This document shows positions 18,475 to 27,204 of a DNA stretch of 64,000 nt, piece after piece. Made by a program: the position numbers and the translations under genes. The DNA is taken from NCBI RefSeq assembly GCF_003054265.1, contig NZ_QBKT01000003.1, positions 310,001-374,000 of the forward strand, read 5' to 3'. Position 1 is the first letter of the stretch. Each line of letters starts with the position of its first letter. A model generated the notes under the pieces. The model had not been told where the DNA came from, did not search any database, and was given only the letters and a program-made list of their open reading frames with translations. Source of the DNA: Kordia periserrulae. Lineage in GTDB: Bacteria; Bacteroidota; Bacteroidia; Flavobacteriales; Flavobacteriaceae.

Positions 18475-20844
18475 CTACTGCTTCGTATTAATTCGGTCTA
18501 CTTCGTCGCCAGCGCCGTTTTTTCTGTTTTTGTCTTTGTTGTATTTCTTTCCAAAACTATAACTCAATTGTAAAAATACATTTCTACGCGGAAAATCACT
18601 GATAATATTCGCATTTACATTGTCATAATTGATGGTTCCGTTGAATTTACGGTCTAAAATTTCTTCTAATTCTACGCTGACTTTTAATTGGTCGTTCATG
18701 AATTTTTTGCTAAACGCGATGTCCAATCCCGCAATCCAATCAAACTCTATTTGCCCTTCAAATCCGCCCGAAGTATAATAGCCTGAAACTTCTGACTGAA
18801 TTCCCCACGGCAATTTGTATTCAGCACTTGTAAACCAGGTCATATTCCACTTTTTATTGTCCAAAACTGGTGTTAATTCTTCTGACATAAATCGGTTGTA
18901 ATTCACAATCACACCCGTGTAGCCGTCCAATCCTTTGACTAAATTTAGTGGCGCAAACAAGCTAAAGCTCCAGTTTTCATTTTTTGATAAGTTAATAACT
19001 GAACGCGAAGTTTCAGAAGTCGCATCATTTTGTGAAATTAACTGAAATAAGGTGTCGTCTGTTTTGTTGTAGCTTACGCTGAAAAAGGGTTGATTCTCGT
19101 AGGTTAAGTTGAAACGAAAACTATTCGTCAATGCTGGGCGCAATGTCGGATTTCCTTGCTCAAACGTAAACGGATCGTAATAATACACAAACGGATTCAA
19201 AGTTTCGTACGACGGACGCTGAATGCGGTAACTATACGCTACATTGGCAGCAATTTCTTCCGTAATATTTCTGGTAATGCTCAAACTTGGGAAAAATTTC
19301 GCAATGGTTCTGTTTAAAGAAGTATTTACGTTTTGCGACGTTCCCACAGTTTCACTTTGTTCCCAACGCAATCCGCCCGAAAATGACCATTTATCTAGTT
19401 TCACGTTTACTTTTGCGTATGCCGCCATAATATCTTCATCAATCAAAAAGCGATTGGTTTGGTTCGGATTGTTGACAAATTCGCCTGAATTTGTTTGTAC
19501 TAAGGATTGCAAATCGCTATCCGAATCTACATTTGCATATTTCAATCCCGCGTGAAGCGAAATCTTGTCATTCAACGTACGTTTGTAATCGGCTTGATAG
19601 GTGTAAATATTGTAATCTGCATCTTGAAAATACCGTTGATTGTCATAAGCAACCATACTTTGCCCAGTCTGAAACAAATTGTTTTCGTTGGTCGATTTGT
19701 AATCTACATAATTAAAATCCAACGTCAATTTGTTCACTTCATCATCATATTCATAATACGGATTAATGACGTACAATTTCCAATCGCGCTCAAAGCGATT
19801 GTCGGTTTCTAGCATGTCTAGCGTGCCATTACTGGTAATATTTGTGACGTTATCCGTCACACGATTGGACGAAGTTTCGGTGCGTCTAACGCTAATTCCG
19901 GTCGTATGTTTGTCATTGATGTAATAATCCAATCCCGCATTCAATCGCAACGTATTTGGGTCAAATGGCGAACGCGAAAACTGATCGTACACATCATCAC
20001 CCACACGACGAATAATTTGCAAATCTTCTCGCCAAGAACCACGCGAATAACTCGCGCCTGCTTGCCAGTTGATTTTTCCTTTAAAACTTGCAATGGAAGC
20101 ACTTTTTCTAAACGTAAAATCGTCCACATAACCAACCATACTTTTCAAACTTCCGTAAGTGCCTAATTTTACATTTTTCTTTAAAATAATATTAATCAAC
20201 GCGCCCGAACCGTCTGCATCGTATTCCGCACCAGGTTGTTGTATCAATTCGATTTTGGCAATATTATCGGCAGGCATTTCACGCAACAGCGTTTGCATGT
20301 CCATATAATTCGTTTGTTTTCCGTTGATGAGAATTCGGATATTGCTTTGTCCTGCATAACTCAAATTGTTTCCCGTAACTAGAACGCCAGGAATTTTTTT
20401 GACAATATCACGCACGTTGGAATTCACCATTTCGGATTTTTCCAAATTCACGACTAATTTTTCAGCATTTTGTGTGATGATAGGTTTTTTGGCAACAATG
20501 ACCACTTCGTCTAAATTTTCAGGAACATCTTCTCGCAACACAAAATCAAAGGTCACTTTTTTGGTCGTATCAATGTTCAATATGATAGAGCGTTCGGTTT
20601 TATAGCCAAATAATGACGCTTCAACAACATAACTTCCATTTTTTACATTGGTAAATGTGTAGGTTCCGTTTTCCTCAACAATCACAGCTTGCAACGGCGT
20701 TTCTGTAGCATTGTCGTATAACACTATGTTTGAAAATGACATCGGTTGTTTGGATGTGTCGGTCACTTTACCAGAAATGGTACTTTGTGCACATAAACTG
20801 TAGCTTGCAAGCAATAAAATAAAAGAGATTAAAGTTTTTAACAT
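18475..20844 (-). CDS. Outer-membrane beta-barrel receptor with carboxypeptidase-like domain
   Basis: The start is placed at the ATG at 20844 (MLKTLISFILLLASYSLCAQ, a clean signal peptide; 789 residues) rather than an in-frame GTG at 20883. Residues about 21-105 form a carboxypeptidase-D-regulatory-like domain (ISGKVTDTSKQPMSFSNIVL). Residues about 120-230 are a TonB-dependent plug-like region (NVRDIVKKIPGVLV, IRILINGKQ). The rest is a large barrel ending in FLQLSYSFGKKY, of the 'outer membrane beta-barrel family' type. There is no SusD partner, so the ligand is probably a siderophore, peptide or metal complex rather than a glycan. A LytS/LytR pair follows on the same strand after 486 bp of repeats. 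Confidence 0.87.
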   Translation of the reverse strand: MLKTLISFILLLASYSLCAQSTISGKVTDTSKQPMSFSNIVLYDNATETPLQAVIVEENGTYTFTNVKNGSYVVEASLFGYKTERSIILNIDTTKKVTFDFVLREDVPENLDEVVIVAKKPIITQNAEKLVVNLEKSEMVNSNVRDIVKKIPGVLVTGNNLSYAGQSNIRILINGKQTNYMDMQTLLREMPADNIAKIELIQQPGAEYDADGSGALINIILKKNVKLGTYGSLKSMVGYVDDFTFRKSASIASFKGKINWQAGASYSRGSWREDLQIIRRVGDDVYDQFSRSPFDPNTLRLNAGLDYYINDKHTTGISVRRTETSSNRVTDNVTNITSNGTLDMLETDNRFERDWKLYVINPYYEYDDEVNKLTLDFNYVDYKSTNENNLFQTGQSMVAYDNQRYFQDADYNIYTYQADYKRTLNDKISLHAGLKYANVDSDSDLQSLVQTNSGEFVNNPNQTNRFLIDEDIMAAYAKVNVKLDKWSFSGGLRWEQSETVGTSQNVNTSLNRTIAKFFPSLSITRNITEEIAANVAYSYRIQRPSYETLNPFVYYYDPFTFEQGNPTLRPALTNSFRFNLTYENQPFFSVSYNKTDDTLFQLISQNDATSETSRSVINLSKNENWSFSLFAPLNLVKGLDGYTGVIVNYNRFMSEELTPVLDNKKWNMTWFTSAEYKLPWGIQSEVSGYYTSGGFEGQIEFDWIAGLDIAFSKKFMNDQLKVSVELEEILDRKFNGTINYDNVNANIISDFPRRNVFLQLSYSFGKKYNKDKNRKNGAGDEVDRINTKQ

Positions 20845-21095
20845 AACTGTTCGTTTTTTATCTGTTCGTTTTTTTTGATGCACAAATATGTTTCAGAATC
20901 TATCTATACAAAAGGAGAATCTGCCGAATTGGGATAAAAAAAAGGTGAATGTGGAATTTTTAGGGTTGAATTTTTTCATGTTATATTTGAAAACAACAAG
21001 AAAGAAAAGCGTAAACGAAAAACAGCAATAACGTTCATTATACAGCTTGAATCTATTGTTTTTACTGGGTTTGAAGCTTTTTTTAATTTTTCGAG

Positions 21096-21914
21096 ATGAA
21101 ATATTTAACTATCATACTACATATCATACTTGTTATTTTCTTAACGATACTCACGCAAATTGGCGGCGTAGCGTATGTGTTATTTTTAGGATTGAAACGT
21201 CACAATCCGCTGTTAGGTTGGAAAAAGAAACTTGTCAATGTTGGAGGTTTTTTAATAGTGTACAGTGTGCTTTCGTTTGTCATATTGCCTGTATTGGCTT
21301 CCAGTTTGTACAACCGAAAAGCATTACCAATTTCGCATGAAGCCTTGAAACCGTTGCGTGCATTTACTTTTTTGATGAATCGGCATTATGTAGATAAAGA
21401 GCTGTACGCTATTTTACTACAAGAAGCCGAAGCGATGCAGCAAGAATTTCCTGAAACGGTCACGTATTATTTGGATGCTTGTTTCCCGCTTGGCGCGAAA
21501 TTTCCTTTATTGCCACATTGGAGTCATAATGACGGACGTAAAATCGATTTGGCGTTTTATTATACAGATGCAACCACTAAAAAATATAAAAATGGAAGTC
21601 CGTCGTGGTTGGGTTACGGCGTGTGTGAATCGCCCAAAGAAGGAGAAGAAAATATGCCAGCATTTTGCGCTGAAAACGGATATTTTCAATACAGTTTTTT
21701 GGAAAAAGTAGTTTCGCAAGGCAACAAAGAAAGTTATGTTTTTGATAGCGAACGCACCAGAAGTTTGATAGAAAAATTGGCAGCATCTTCCCAAATCAAC
21801 AAAATATTTATCGAGCCACATTTACAAAAGCGCATGCAGCTGACGAGTTCAAAAATACGTTTTCACGGTTGTCACGCCGTTCGTCACGACGATCATATTC
21901 ATGTGCAATTGTAA
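21096..21914 (+). CDS. Membrane-anchored putative LAS-type metallopeptidase
   Basis: This 272-residue protein is usually labelled hypothetical. It has two hydrophobic segments (residues about 4-33 and 48-70) and an extracytoplasmic domain. That domain carries His144 and Asp151 in HWSHNDGRKIDLAF, an H-x6-D pattern, and a C-terminal HDDHIHVQL with His267 and His269, an H-x-H pattern. H-x6-D plus H-x-H is the zinc-ligand set of the LAS/MD peptidases such as MepA and D-Ala-D-Ala carboxypeptidases. Murein hydrolysis is therefore a reasonable inference, not shown. Two cysteines (CFPLGAKFPL and CHAVRH) might form a disulfide. The gene is monocistronic. Confidence 0.75.
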   Translation: MKYLTIILHIILVIFLTILTQIGGVAYVLFLGLKRHNPLLGWKKKLVNVGGFLIVYSVLSFVILPVLASSLYNRKALPISHEALKPLRAFTFLMNRHYVDKELYAILLQEAEAMQQEFPETVTYYLDACFPLGAKFPLLPHWSHNDGRKIDLAFYYTDATTKKYKNGSPSWLGYGVCESPKEGEENMPAFCAENGYFQYSFLEKVVSQGNKESYVFDSERTRSLIEKLAASSQINKIFIEPHLQKRMQLTSSKIRFHGCHAVRHDDHIHVQL

Positions 21915-22080
21915 TTTTCATGGGCAAGACTGAATTTCTATAATTCTTCTTCAATTAAAAAAGGCATAATTGTCAGATAATTTTTCGCTAATTTCATAAA
22001 CTTTAGAATATTCATTGTAAAAGTATTCTGTAAAGTGTACATTGTATGACCAAAAATTACGAACCTTTAAATTAGGAATC

Positions 22081-22281
22081 ATGAAAAAACAAATTTTAAG
22101 CATTGGGAAAGTGCTAAGCAAAAAAGAACAAAGAATTATTAGTGGAGGAATAGTAACACCAGAGCCAATTGATTCTCCATGTGAGGAACCTGTATTAGCT
22201 CCACCGCCAGAAGGATGTCGCTATATAAAGATTGCACCATGTAGTTATAGATTAGTATGCTTACAAATTACTCCACTGTAA
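22081..22281 (+). CDS. Double-glycine leader peptide, four-cysteine core (copy 1)
   Basis: This is a 66-residue peptide starting at the ATG at 22081; an upstream in-frame start at 22042 is unlikely because the paralogue begins at the same residue. The leader (MKKQILSIGKVLSKKEQ...) ends in Gly22-Gly23, the usual cut site of C39-type exporters. The core has Cys34, 46, 54 and 60 and the motif APPPEGC. It is a close paralogue of the 22400 gene, and the 32 bp before each start are also conserved. RiPP or bacteriocin-like function is inferred from the leader; no modifying enzyme or exporter gene is next to it. Confidence 0.8.
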   Translation: MKKQILSIGKVLSKKEQRIISGGIVTPEPIDSPCEEPVLAPPPEGCRYIKIAPCSYRLVCLQITPL

Positions 22282-22399
22282 ATTGAACAAAAGAAGCTAT
22301 TTAAGAAAATAATCATCGTAGATTATAAAAAGCAATTTGCCAAATTATTTTCTAAATCACTTTAATACCAAAAATTATCAACCTTTAAATTATTAAATC

Positions 22400-22615
22400 A
22401 TGAAAAAACAAATTTCAAGCATTGGGAAAGTGCTAAGCAAAGAAGAACAAAGAACTATTAATGGAGGTGCGCTTGTTGCTGAACCATTTCCATTTGAATG
22501 TCCAATAGTATTATTAGCGGCTCCGCCAGAGGGTTGTTACTATGTAACAGTTCCAACAATACCATGTCCATCTTACAAGCTAGTTTGCGACGATATTTTT
22601 CCGTATCAAGCGTAA
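22400..22615 (+). CDS. Double-glycine leader peptide, four-cysteine core (copy 2)
   Basis: This 71-residue peptide is a paralogue of the one at 22081. Leader residues 1-23 match at about 19 of 23 positions and also end in Gly-Gly. The core carries Cys34, 46, 56 and 63; the first two are at the same positions as in copy 1, and APPEGC and SYKLVC correspond to APPPEGC and SYRLVC. The core sequence between the cysteines varies, as in natural-product precursors. An intrinsic terminator follows 15 bp after the stop. Confidence 0.82.
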   Translation: MKKQISSIGKVLSKEEQRTINGGALVAEPFPFECPIVLLAAPPEGCYYVTVPTIPCPSYKLVCDDIFPYQA

Positions 22616-22629
22616 GTAACAAGTATGAA

Positions 22630-22664
22630 AAGGCTGTTTTTATTTTTTAGAAACAGCTTTTTTG
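22630..22664 (+). terminator. Intrinsic terminator after the peptide pair
   Basis: Stem AAGGCTGTTT pairs with AAACAGCTTT across a loop of about 11 nt and runs into seven T residues. It closes the transcription unit of the two leader peptides. Confidence 0.88.
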
Positions 22665-22712
22665 TTTTCTATACCTTGTAACTTTGCATTTTTTCGGTTA
22701 ACTAATAATGAT

Positions 22713-22850
22713 ATGAAAGCGTTTATTATCATCTCGATTATTGTATTGGCATTTGGATATGCATATTTTTTCCCTAAAAACGTAAAAATTCTTGGCTTTC
22801 CTGCGGAAATGTTTTTTGGAAAGAAAAAAAATGAAGACGAAGAAAATTAA
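22713..22850 (+). CDS. 45-residue single-pass membrane protein
   Basis: The peptide MKAFIIISIIVLAFGYAYFF... has one N-terminal membrane helix, a short loop and an acidic/basic tail (FFGKKKNEDEEN). The preferred start is 22713; the frame remains open upstream to 22662 but that part overlaps the terminator. Its stop abuts, without any gap, the stop of the convergent CHAP gene at 22851. It resembles in size and layout the 46-residue protein at 23482-23622 on the other strand. The function is unknown. Confidence 0.55.
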   Translation: MKAFIIISIIVLAFGYAYFFPKNVKILGFPAEMFFGKKKNEDEEN

Positions 22851-23438
22851 TCATTCTTTCCGCAACCAACCTACAATTTTAGAATCTTCAATTTTCCAAC
22901 GATTATTTTCTTGAAGCAAATCATAAGTAGCGCGCGAGCTTGAAAACGGACCTGCATTTTGCTGAATGATTGTTACAGTATCATCAGTAACTTCCATCAC
23001 AATGGCAACATGTCCGAAGGAATTATACCAAGTTGCATCAAACACTACTAAATCATTAATTTTAGGTTTTGAAGTACTCGGATTGGTATATTGAGTTAGG
23101 TTTCGCTGAGTATTTACTTCACCATCTTTTACATTTTTATTGAAAAAATCTTTGGCATGTCCGTAGCTATCCGGCATTTTATGTTGTAAATACTCGTAAT
23201 AATAGCGTTTTACAAATTCAACACATTGGTATTGCAGTCCTACATTGTAACCATCTTTCGTAACATTTCGTTTTTCTACATGGTTTACAGCGCCATTGTA
23301 ATACACAGAAACATTGTTAAAACTATCCAGCTCTTCACCAACAGTTCGGAAAGGATTGAGATTTATTTGTTGAGAAAGTTTTAAAACACCAAAAACTACA
23401 GTAATAAGGATGAAAAAAATAACAATTTTTCGTCTCAT
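22851..23438 (-). CDS. CHAP-domain amidase/peptidase, membrane-anchored
   Basis: This 195-residue protein has an N-terminal membrane anchor or signal (residues about 4-22, IVIFFILITVVFGVLKL). A CHAP domain follows, with catalytic Cys72 in QYQCVEFVKRYYYEY and His144 in NSFGHVAIVMEV. CHAP enzymes are NlpC/P60-like cysteine hydrolases that cut peptidoglycan peptides or glutathionylspermidine. The C-terminal part reads WKIEDSKIVGWLRKE. The target is unknown; periplasmic murein is the likeliest given the anchor. Confidence 0.87.
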   Translation of the reverse strand: MRRKIVIFFILITVVFGVLKLSQQINLNPFRTVGEELDSFNNVSVYYNGAVNHVEKRNVTKDGYNVGLQYQCVEFVKRYYYEYLQHKMPDSYGHAKDFFNKNVKDGEVNTQRNLTQYTNPSTSKPKINDLVVFDATWYNSFGHVAIVMEVTDDTVTIIQQNAGPFSSSRATYDLLQENNRWKIEDSKIVGWLRKE

Positions 23439-23481
23439 TGTATAAGTGAATTTCTAGTAAAATATAGAATTCTATGATAAA

Positions 23482-23622
23482 TTAATAAAATAAGTCGCCA
23501 GCATCAGAATCTTCGTTATTATTAAAATTGCCTCGCCTGAATGTATTTGGGAATATGTCAGGAAGTTTATAAATAATAAAACCTATGATAATTGATATAA
23601 TAATTACAAATCCTTTTGTCAT
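23482..23622 (-). CDS. 46-residue single-pass membrane protein
   Basis: A short frame starts with ATG at 23622 and encodes MTKGFVIIISIIIGFIIYKL followed by a polar tail with DIFPNTFRRGNF and an acidic end (EDSDAGDLFY). One membrane helix covers residues 4-18. It lies upstream of and in the same direction as the CHAP gene (gap 43 bp), so the two may be co-transcribed. Support is the coherent hydrophobic-then-polar pattern and lack of another explanation for the interval; no homologue is recognised. Confidence 0.5.
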   Translation of the reverse strand: MTKGFVIIISIIIGFIIYKLPDIFPNTFRRGNFNNNEDSDAGDLFY

Positions 23623-23723
23623 AGTATAAAGATACACAAATCAAATTGTTGTTGGTTAAAAGCGACACTTATATTCTACACGCAAGCAAATTCTTTCGTA
23701 TTTTTACAAAAAAACAATTACGA

Positions 23724-24332
23724 ATGAGAATCTTCATGCTAGTACTACTTGTTTGTTTGATGAGTTGTACATCGAAACCAAAAGAAAAAGAAACTAAAAC
23801 TGCTGATACCGCAGAAAACACCACAAAAACCAAAACCCAAAGCACTATGGAAAAAGGAACCATTCACCAATTTACGGTAAAAGATATTACTGGAAACGAT
23901 TTTAATTTAGCCAGCGTAAAAGGTAAAAAAGTCATGATTGTCAATACCGCTTCTGAATGTGGATTAACACCACAATACGAGCAATTGCAAGACGTATACG
24001 AAACATTTAAAGACAAAAACTTCACGATTATCGGTTTTCCAGCAAACAATTTTGGCGGACAAGAACCAGGAAGCGACCAACAGATTGCCAAATTCTGCAA
24101 AGCTAATTACGGCGTTACGTTTCCAATGATGAGCAAAATTTCTGTAAAAGGTGAGGATATGCATGAAGTGTATCAATTCCTCACGCAAAAATCAAAAAAC
24201 GGCTTGGAAGATTCAGAAGTTGCGTGGAATTTTCAAAAATATCTCATCAACGAAAAAGGCAAATTGGAAAAGGTAATTCCGCCAACGACATTGCCAAACG
24301 ACGAAATGATAGTGTCTTGGATTGAAGAATAA
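23724..24332 (+). CDS. Glutathione peroxidase family lipoprotein
   Basis: The start at 23724 (MRIFMLVLLVCLMSC, 202 residues) gives a lipoprotein signal with lipobox Cys15; an upstream in-frame ATG at 23646 would bury it. After a Lys/Thr-rich linker the GPx domain begins at about residue 48. It has the peroxidatic Cys79 in NTASECGLTPQY (codon TGT, so a Cys rather than a Sec enzyme), FPANNFGGQEPGSDQQIAKF with the conserved Gln, and AWNFQKYLI with the Trp-Asn pair. It would reduce peroxides, probably with thioredoxin, in the periplasm. Confidence 0.92.
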   Translation: MRIFMLVLLVCLMSCTSKPKEKETKTADTAENTTKTKTQSTMEKGTIHQFTVKDITGNDFNLASVKGKKVMIVNTASECGLTPQYEQLQDVYETFKDKNFTIIGFPANNFGGQEPGSDQQIAKFCKANYGVTFPMMSKISVKGEDMHEVYQFLTQKSKNGLEDSEVAWNFQKYLINEKGKLEKVIPPTTLPNDEMIVSWIEE

Positions 24333-24523
24333 TTCAACTTAAAACTCTTAAAAAGAAACAGTTACGAAGTAGTTGGAATGATATATTTCACACTTTTTGA
24401 CTGTTTTTTTATGGAATCGCTTTTGGAAGATTTGCAAAAATCAAAAAAAGGACGATATTTGTATCCTTATGGAACTGTAAGTAATTTTTTTCGGAAACTG
24501 TCGATTGCATTCGACTTGTAGTT

Positions 24524-24547
24524 GTAGCACACTCTTCGCGTGACTAC
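24524..24547. other. Imperfect hairpin ahead of the MATE gene
   Basis: GTAGCAC and GTGACTAC form an imperfect inverted repeat around ACTCTTCGC, 27 bp before the ATG at 24574. It may be another flavobacterial palindromic repeat rather than a regulatory site. Nothing else is evident in the 241-bp gap from 24333. Confidence 0.35.
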
Positions 24548-24573
24548 AAATTTTCATTTATAAAAATTACATC

Positions 24574-25983
24574 ATGTCACAGCACCATACACTATCTATA
24601 AAAAAACTCTATTCCTATTTTAAAGAAGCCTTACAAGGCAAACAAAACGATTTCACCACAGGAAGCATTCACAAGGCAATTTTTATGCTGTCCATTCCGA
24701 TGATTCTTGAAATGTTGATGGAATCGATTTTCGCTATCGTAGATATCGCGTTTGTTTCCAGAGTCAGCACCAATGCCGTTGCCACTATCGGACTTACAGA
24801 ATCTGTCGTAACCTTAGTCTATGCGGTTGCTATTGGCGTCAGCATGGCAGCCACAGCGTTGGTAGCACGTAGAATAGGAGAGAAGGATCCTGACGGTGCT
24901 TCCAAAGTCGCTGTCCAAGCCATCTTTTTAGGCGTTCTTGTGGCAAGTATTATCAGTGTTATCGGAATCCTGTTTCCAAAAGAAATTTTAGGAATGATGG
25001 GCGGCGAAGTCGATTTGATTGAAGAAGGATACGGTTATACACAAATTCTCCTTGGCGGAAATATGACCATTATGCTGCTCTTTTTAATCAACGCGATTTT
25101 CAGAGGCGCAGGAAATGCATCCGTTGCTATGAAAGCTTTGATTATTTCCAATTTGCTCAATATTATCTTAGATCCGCTATTTATTTTTGGTTTCGGACCC
25201 ATTCCTGCTTTTGGCGTAGAAGGTGCCGCTATTGCTACAACTATCGGTCGTGGAAGTGCTGTTTTATTTCAATTGGCAATCTTATTTTATGGCGGAAGCG
25301 TCATTAACATCAAGTGGAAAGATTTGGTATTTAGAGCTGCGATTATGGGCAACCTGATAAAAATTTCCCTTGGCGGGATAGGACAATTCATCATTGGAAC
25401 CTCAAGCTGGATTTTCCTCATGCGTATCATGTCCGAATTTGGAAGCGATGTATTGGCTGGATACACCATCGCCATTCGTGTAGTCATGTTTACCTTATTG
25501 CCGTGTTGGGGAATGAGCAATGCAGCAGCAACATTGGTTGGACAAAACTTAGGAGCTCAACAACCTGAACGTGCCGAAACGTCTGTTTGGAAAACAGGAA
25601 AATACAATGCATGGTTTATGGGAATTGTTTCCATTGCATACTTGGTGTATGCCAAAGAAATCATTCAATTATTTTCAGACAATGCAGTCGTAATTGAAAA
25701 TGGAGCGTTGTGTTTGCAAATCATTGCGGCAGGCTATGTTTTTTACGGATATGGAATGGTCATTATACAATCGTTCAATGGTGCAGGTGATACGCAGACA
25801 CCGACAATTATCAACTTTTTCTGTTTTTGGGTATTTCAATTGCCGTTTGCCTATCTCATGGCAATACAATTCGATTTTGGTCCAAAAGGCGTGTTTTGGG
25901 CAGTTACAGTGACAGAAATTCTTATTGCGATTATTGGAATCATCATCTTCCGTAAAGGAAAGTGGAAAGAAATGAAAGTTTAG
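24574..25983 (+). CDS. MATE-family multidrug/cation efflux transporter
   Basis: This 469-residue protein has twelve predicted membrane segments in two homologous halves, as in NorM/DinF-type transporters. Typical segments are AIFMLSIPMILEMLMESIF near residue 30, VDIAFVSRVSTNAVATIGLT, and GAGDTQTPTIINFFCFWVFQLP in the second half. Such proteins export cationic drugs, dyes or metabolites in exchange for sodium or protons. The gene is single, with no local regulator; a role in exporting the nearby peptides is not supported because MATE proteins do not carry double-glycine leaders. Confidence 0.9.
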   Translation: MSQHHTLSIKKLYSYFKEALQGKQNDFTTGSIHKAIFMLSIPMILEMLMESIFAIVDIAFVSRVSTNAVATIGLTESVVTLVYAVAIGVSMAATALVARRIGEKDPDGASKVAVQAIFLGVLVASIISVIGILFPKEILGMMGGEVDLIEEGYGYTQILLGGNMTIMLLFLINAIFRGAGNASVAMKALIISNLLNIILDPLFIFGFGPIPAFGVEGAAIATTIGRGSAVLFQLAILFYGGSVINIKWKDLVFRAAIMGNLIKISLGGIGQFIIGTSSWIFLMRIMSEFGSDVLAGYTIAIRVVMFTLLPCWGMSNAAATLVGQNLGAQQPERAETSVWKTGKYNAWFMGIVSIAYLVYAKEIIQLFSDNAVVIENGALCLQIIAAGYVFYGYGMVIIQSFNGAGDTQTPTIINFFCFWVFQLPFAYLMAIQFDFGPKGVFWAVTVTEILIAIIGIIIFRKGKWKEMKV

Positions 25984-26030
25984 GTTTATCAATAGCAGTT
26001 TCGTAATTTAGTCACCCTCAAAAATTCAGA

Positions 26031-27188
26031 ATGAAAAAAAAGAATCTAGGACTCAATACGGTTTGTACCCATACGGGAGAAGTAAAAGACACACAATTTA
26101 AAGGTGCGGTTTCGCCCATTTATCTCAGCAGTTCGTACGCATTTGAAGATATTGATGAAAAACGCTATCCGCGATATTTTAATACGCCAAATCAGCAAGC
26201 ACTTTGTAAAAAGGTTGCAGCATTAGAACATACAGAAGACGCATTAATTTTTGGAAGCGGCATGGCGGCGATTAGTACTAGTTTACTAGCGTTTCTTCAC
26301 AAAGGCGATCATATTGTATTGCAAAATGCGTTATATGGCGGCACGATGAATTTAGTATTGGAGGAATTTGACAAATATGGAATCGAATATACGTTTACGG
26401 AAAGTTTAGACATTAAAGATTTTAAGAAAGCGATTCAAAAAAATACCAAGGTCATTTACATCGAAACACCGTCCAATCCATTGTTGAAAGTGACAGACAT
26501 TCGAAAAGTTGCGAAACTTGCTAAGAAACACAAACTCATCACCATGATTGATAATACTTTTGCGAGTCCCGTAAATCAGTTGCCTGCAACCTTGGGAATT
26601 GACATTATAATTCACAGCGCAACTAAATATTTTGGTGGGCATAGTGATATTTTGGCAGGAGCTGTTGCCGCTTCCGCAGAACACATCAATCACATCTTTC
26701 AATTGGCAAAAAACTTAGGAGGAAGTTTAAGTGATTTTACCGTTTGGATGCTCGAACGAAGCATGAAAACAATGGGAATTCGCGTGAAAGCACAAAACAA
26801 AAACGCACTAAAACTGGCAAACTATCTAGAAAAGCATGAAGCCGTTTCCAAAGTATATTATCCTGGATTAAAATCGCATGAAGATTACGAATTGGCAAAA
26901 TCGCAAATGGCTGGTTTTGGAGGAATGATGTCATTTGAATTGAAAGACGAGTATAATGTTTCAAAATTCTTCAAGTCATTGAAATTGATCAAACCGTCCA
27001 TGAGTTTGGCAGGTGTGGAAAGCACTGTTTTGAGTCCGACACAAACCTCACACGCACTACTAACACCCGAAGAGCGAAAAAAACAAGGCATTGCAGACGG
27101 ATTGATTCGTTTTTCTGTAGGAATTGAAGATAAAAAAGACATCATTGCCGATTTAAATCAGGCGATTAAAAAGGCGAAAAAGAAATAG
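26031..27188 (+). CDS. PLP-dependent trans-sulfuration enzyme (Cys/Met metabolism)
   Basis: This 385-residue protein belongs to the cystathionine gamma-synthase / gamma-lyase / methionine gamma-lyase family. The PLP Lys199 is in HSATKYFGGHSD; the cofactor-binding GSGMAAISTSLLAF, ETPSNPLLKVTDI and DNTFASP are all present. The family uses gamma-substituted amino acids to make or break C-S bonds, and which reaction applies cannot be told from motifs alone. The start at 26031 (MKKKNLGLNT) fits the family length. No SAM riboswitch is visible in the 47-bp upstream gap. Confidence 0.88.
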   Translation: MKKKNLGLNTVCTHTGEVKDTQFKGAVSPIYLSSSYAFEDIDEKRYPRYFNTPNQQALCKKVAALEHTEDALIFGSGMAAISTSLLAFLHKGDHIVLQNALYGGTMNLVLEEFDKYGIEYTFTESLDIKDFKKAIQKNTKVIYIETPSNPLLKVTDIRKVAKLAKKHKLITMIDNTFASPVNQLPATLGIDIIIHSATKYFGGHSDILAGAVAASAEHINHIFQLAKNLGGSLSDFTVWMLERSMKTMGIRVKAQNKNALKLANYLEKHEAVSKVYYPGLKSHEDYELAKSQMAGFGGMMSFELKDEYNVSKFFKSLKLIKPSMSLAGVESTVLSPTQTSHALLTPEERKKQGIADGLIRFSVGIEDKKDIIADLNQAIKKAKKK

Positions 27189-27204
27189 ATTTTAGTAGAA
27201 TGTA

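Noticed and set aside
23946-23970. Selenocysteine glutathione peroxidase
   Set aside because: The active-site codon is TGT (Cys), not TGA.
24574-25983. MATE protein as exporter of the double-glycine peptides
   Set aside because: MATE transporters lack a C39 peptidase and do not process such leaders; about 2 kb and several unrelated genes separate them.
25984-26030. SAM riboswitch ahead of the trans-sulfuration gene
   Set aside because: The gap is only 47 bp and shows no kink-turn or conserved SAM core.
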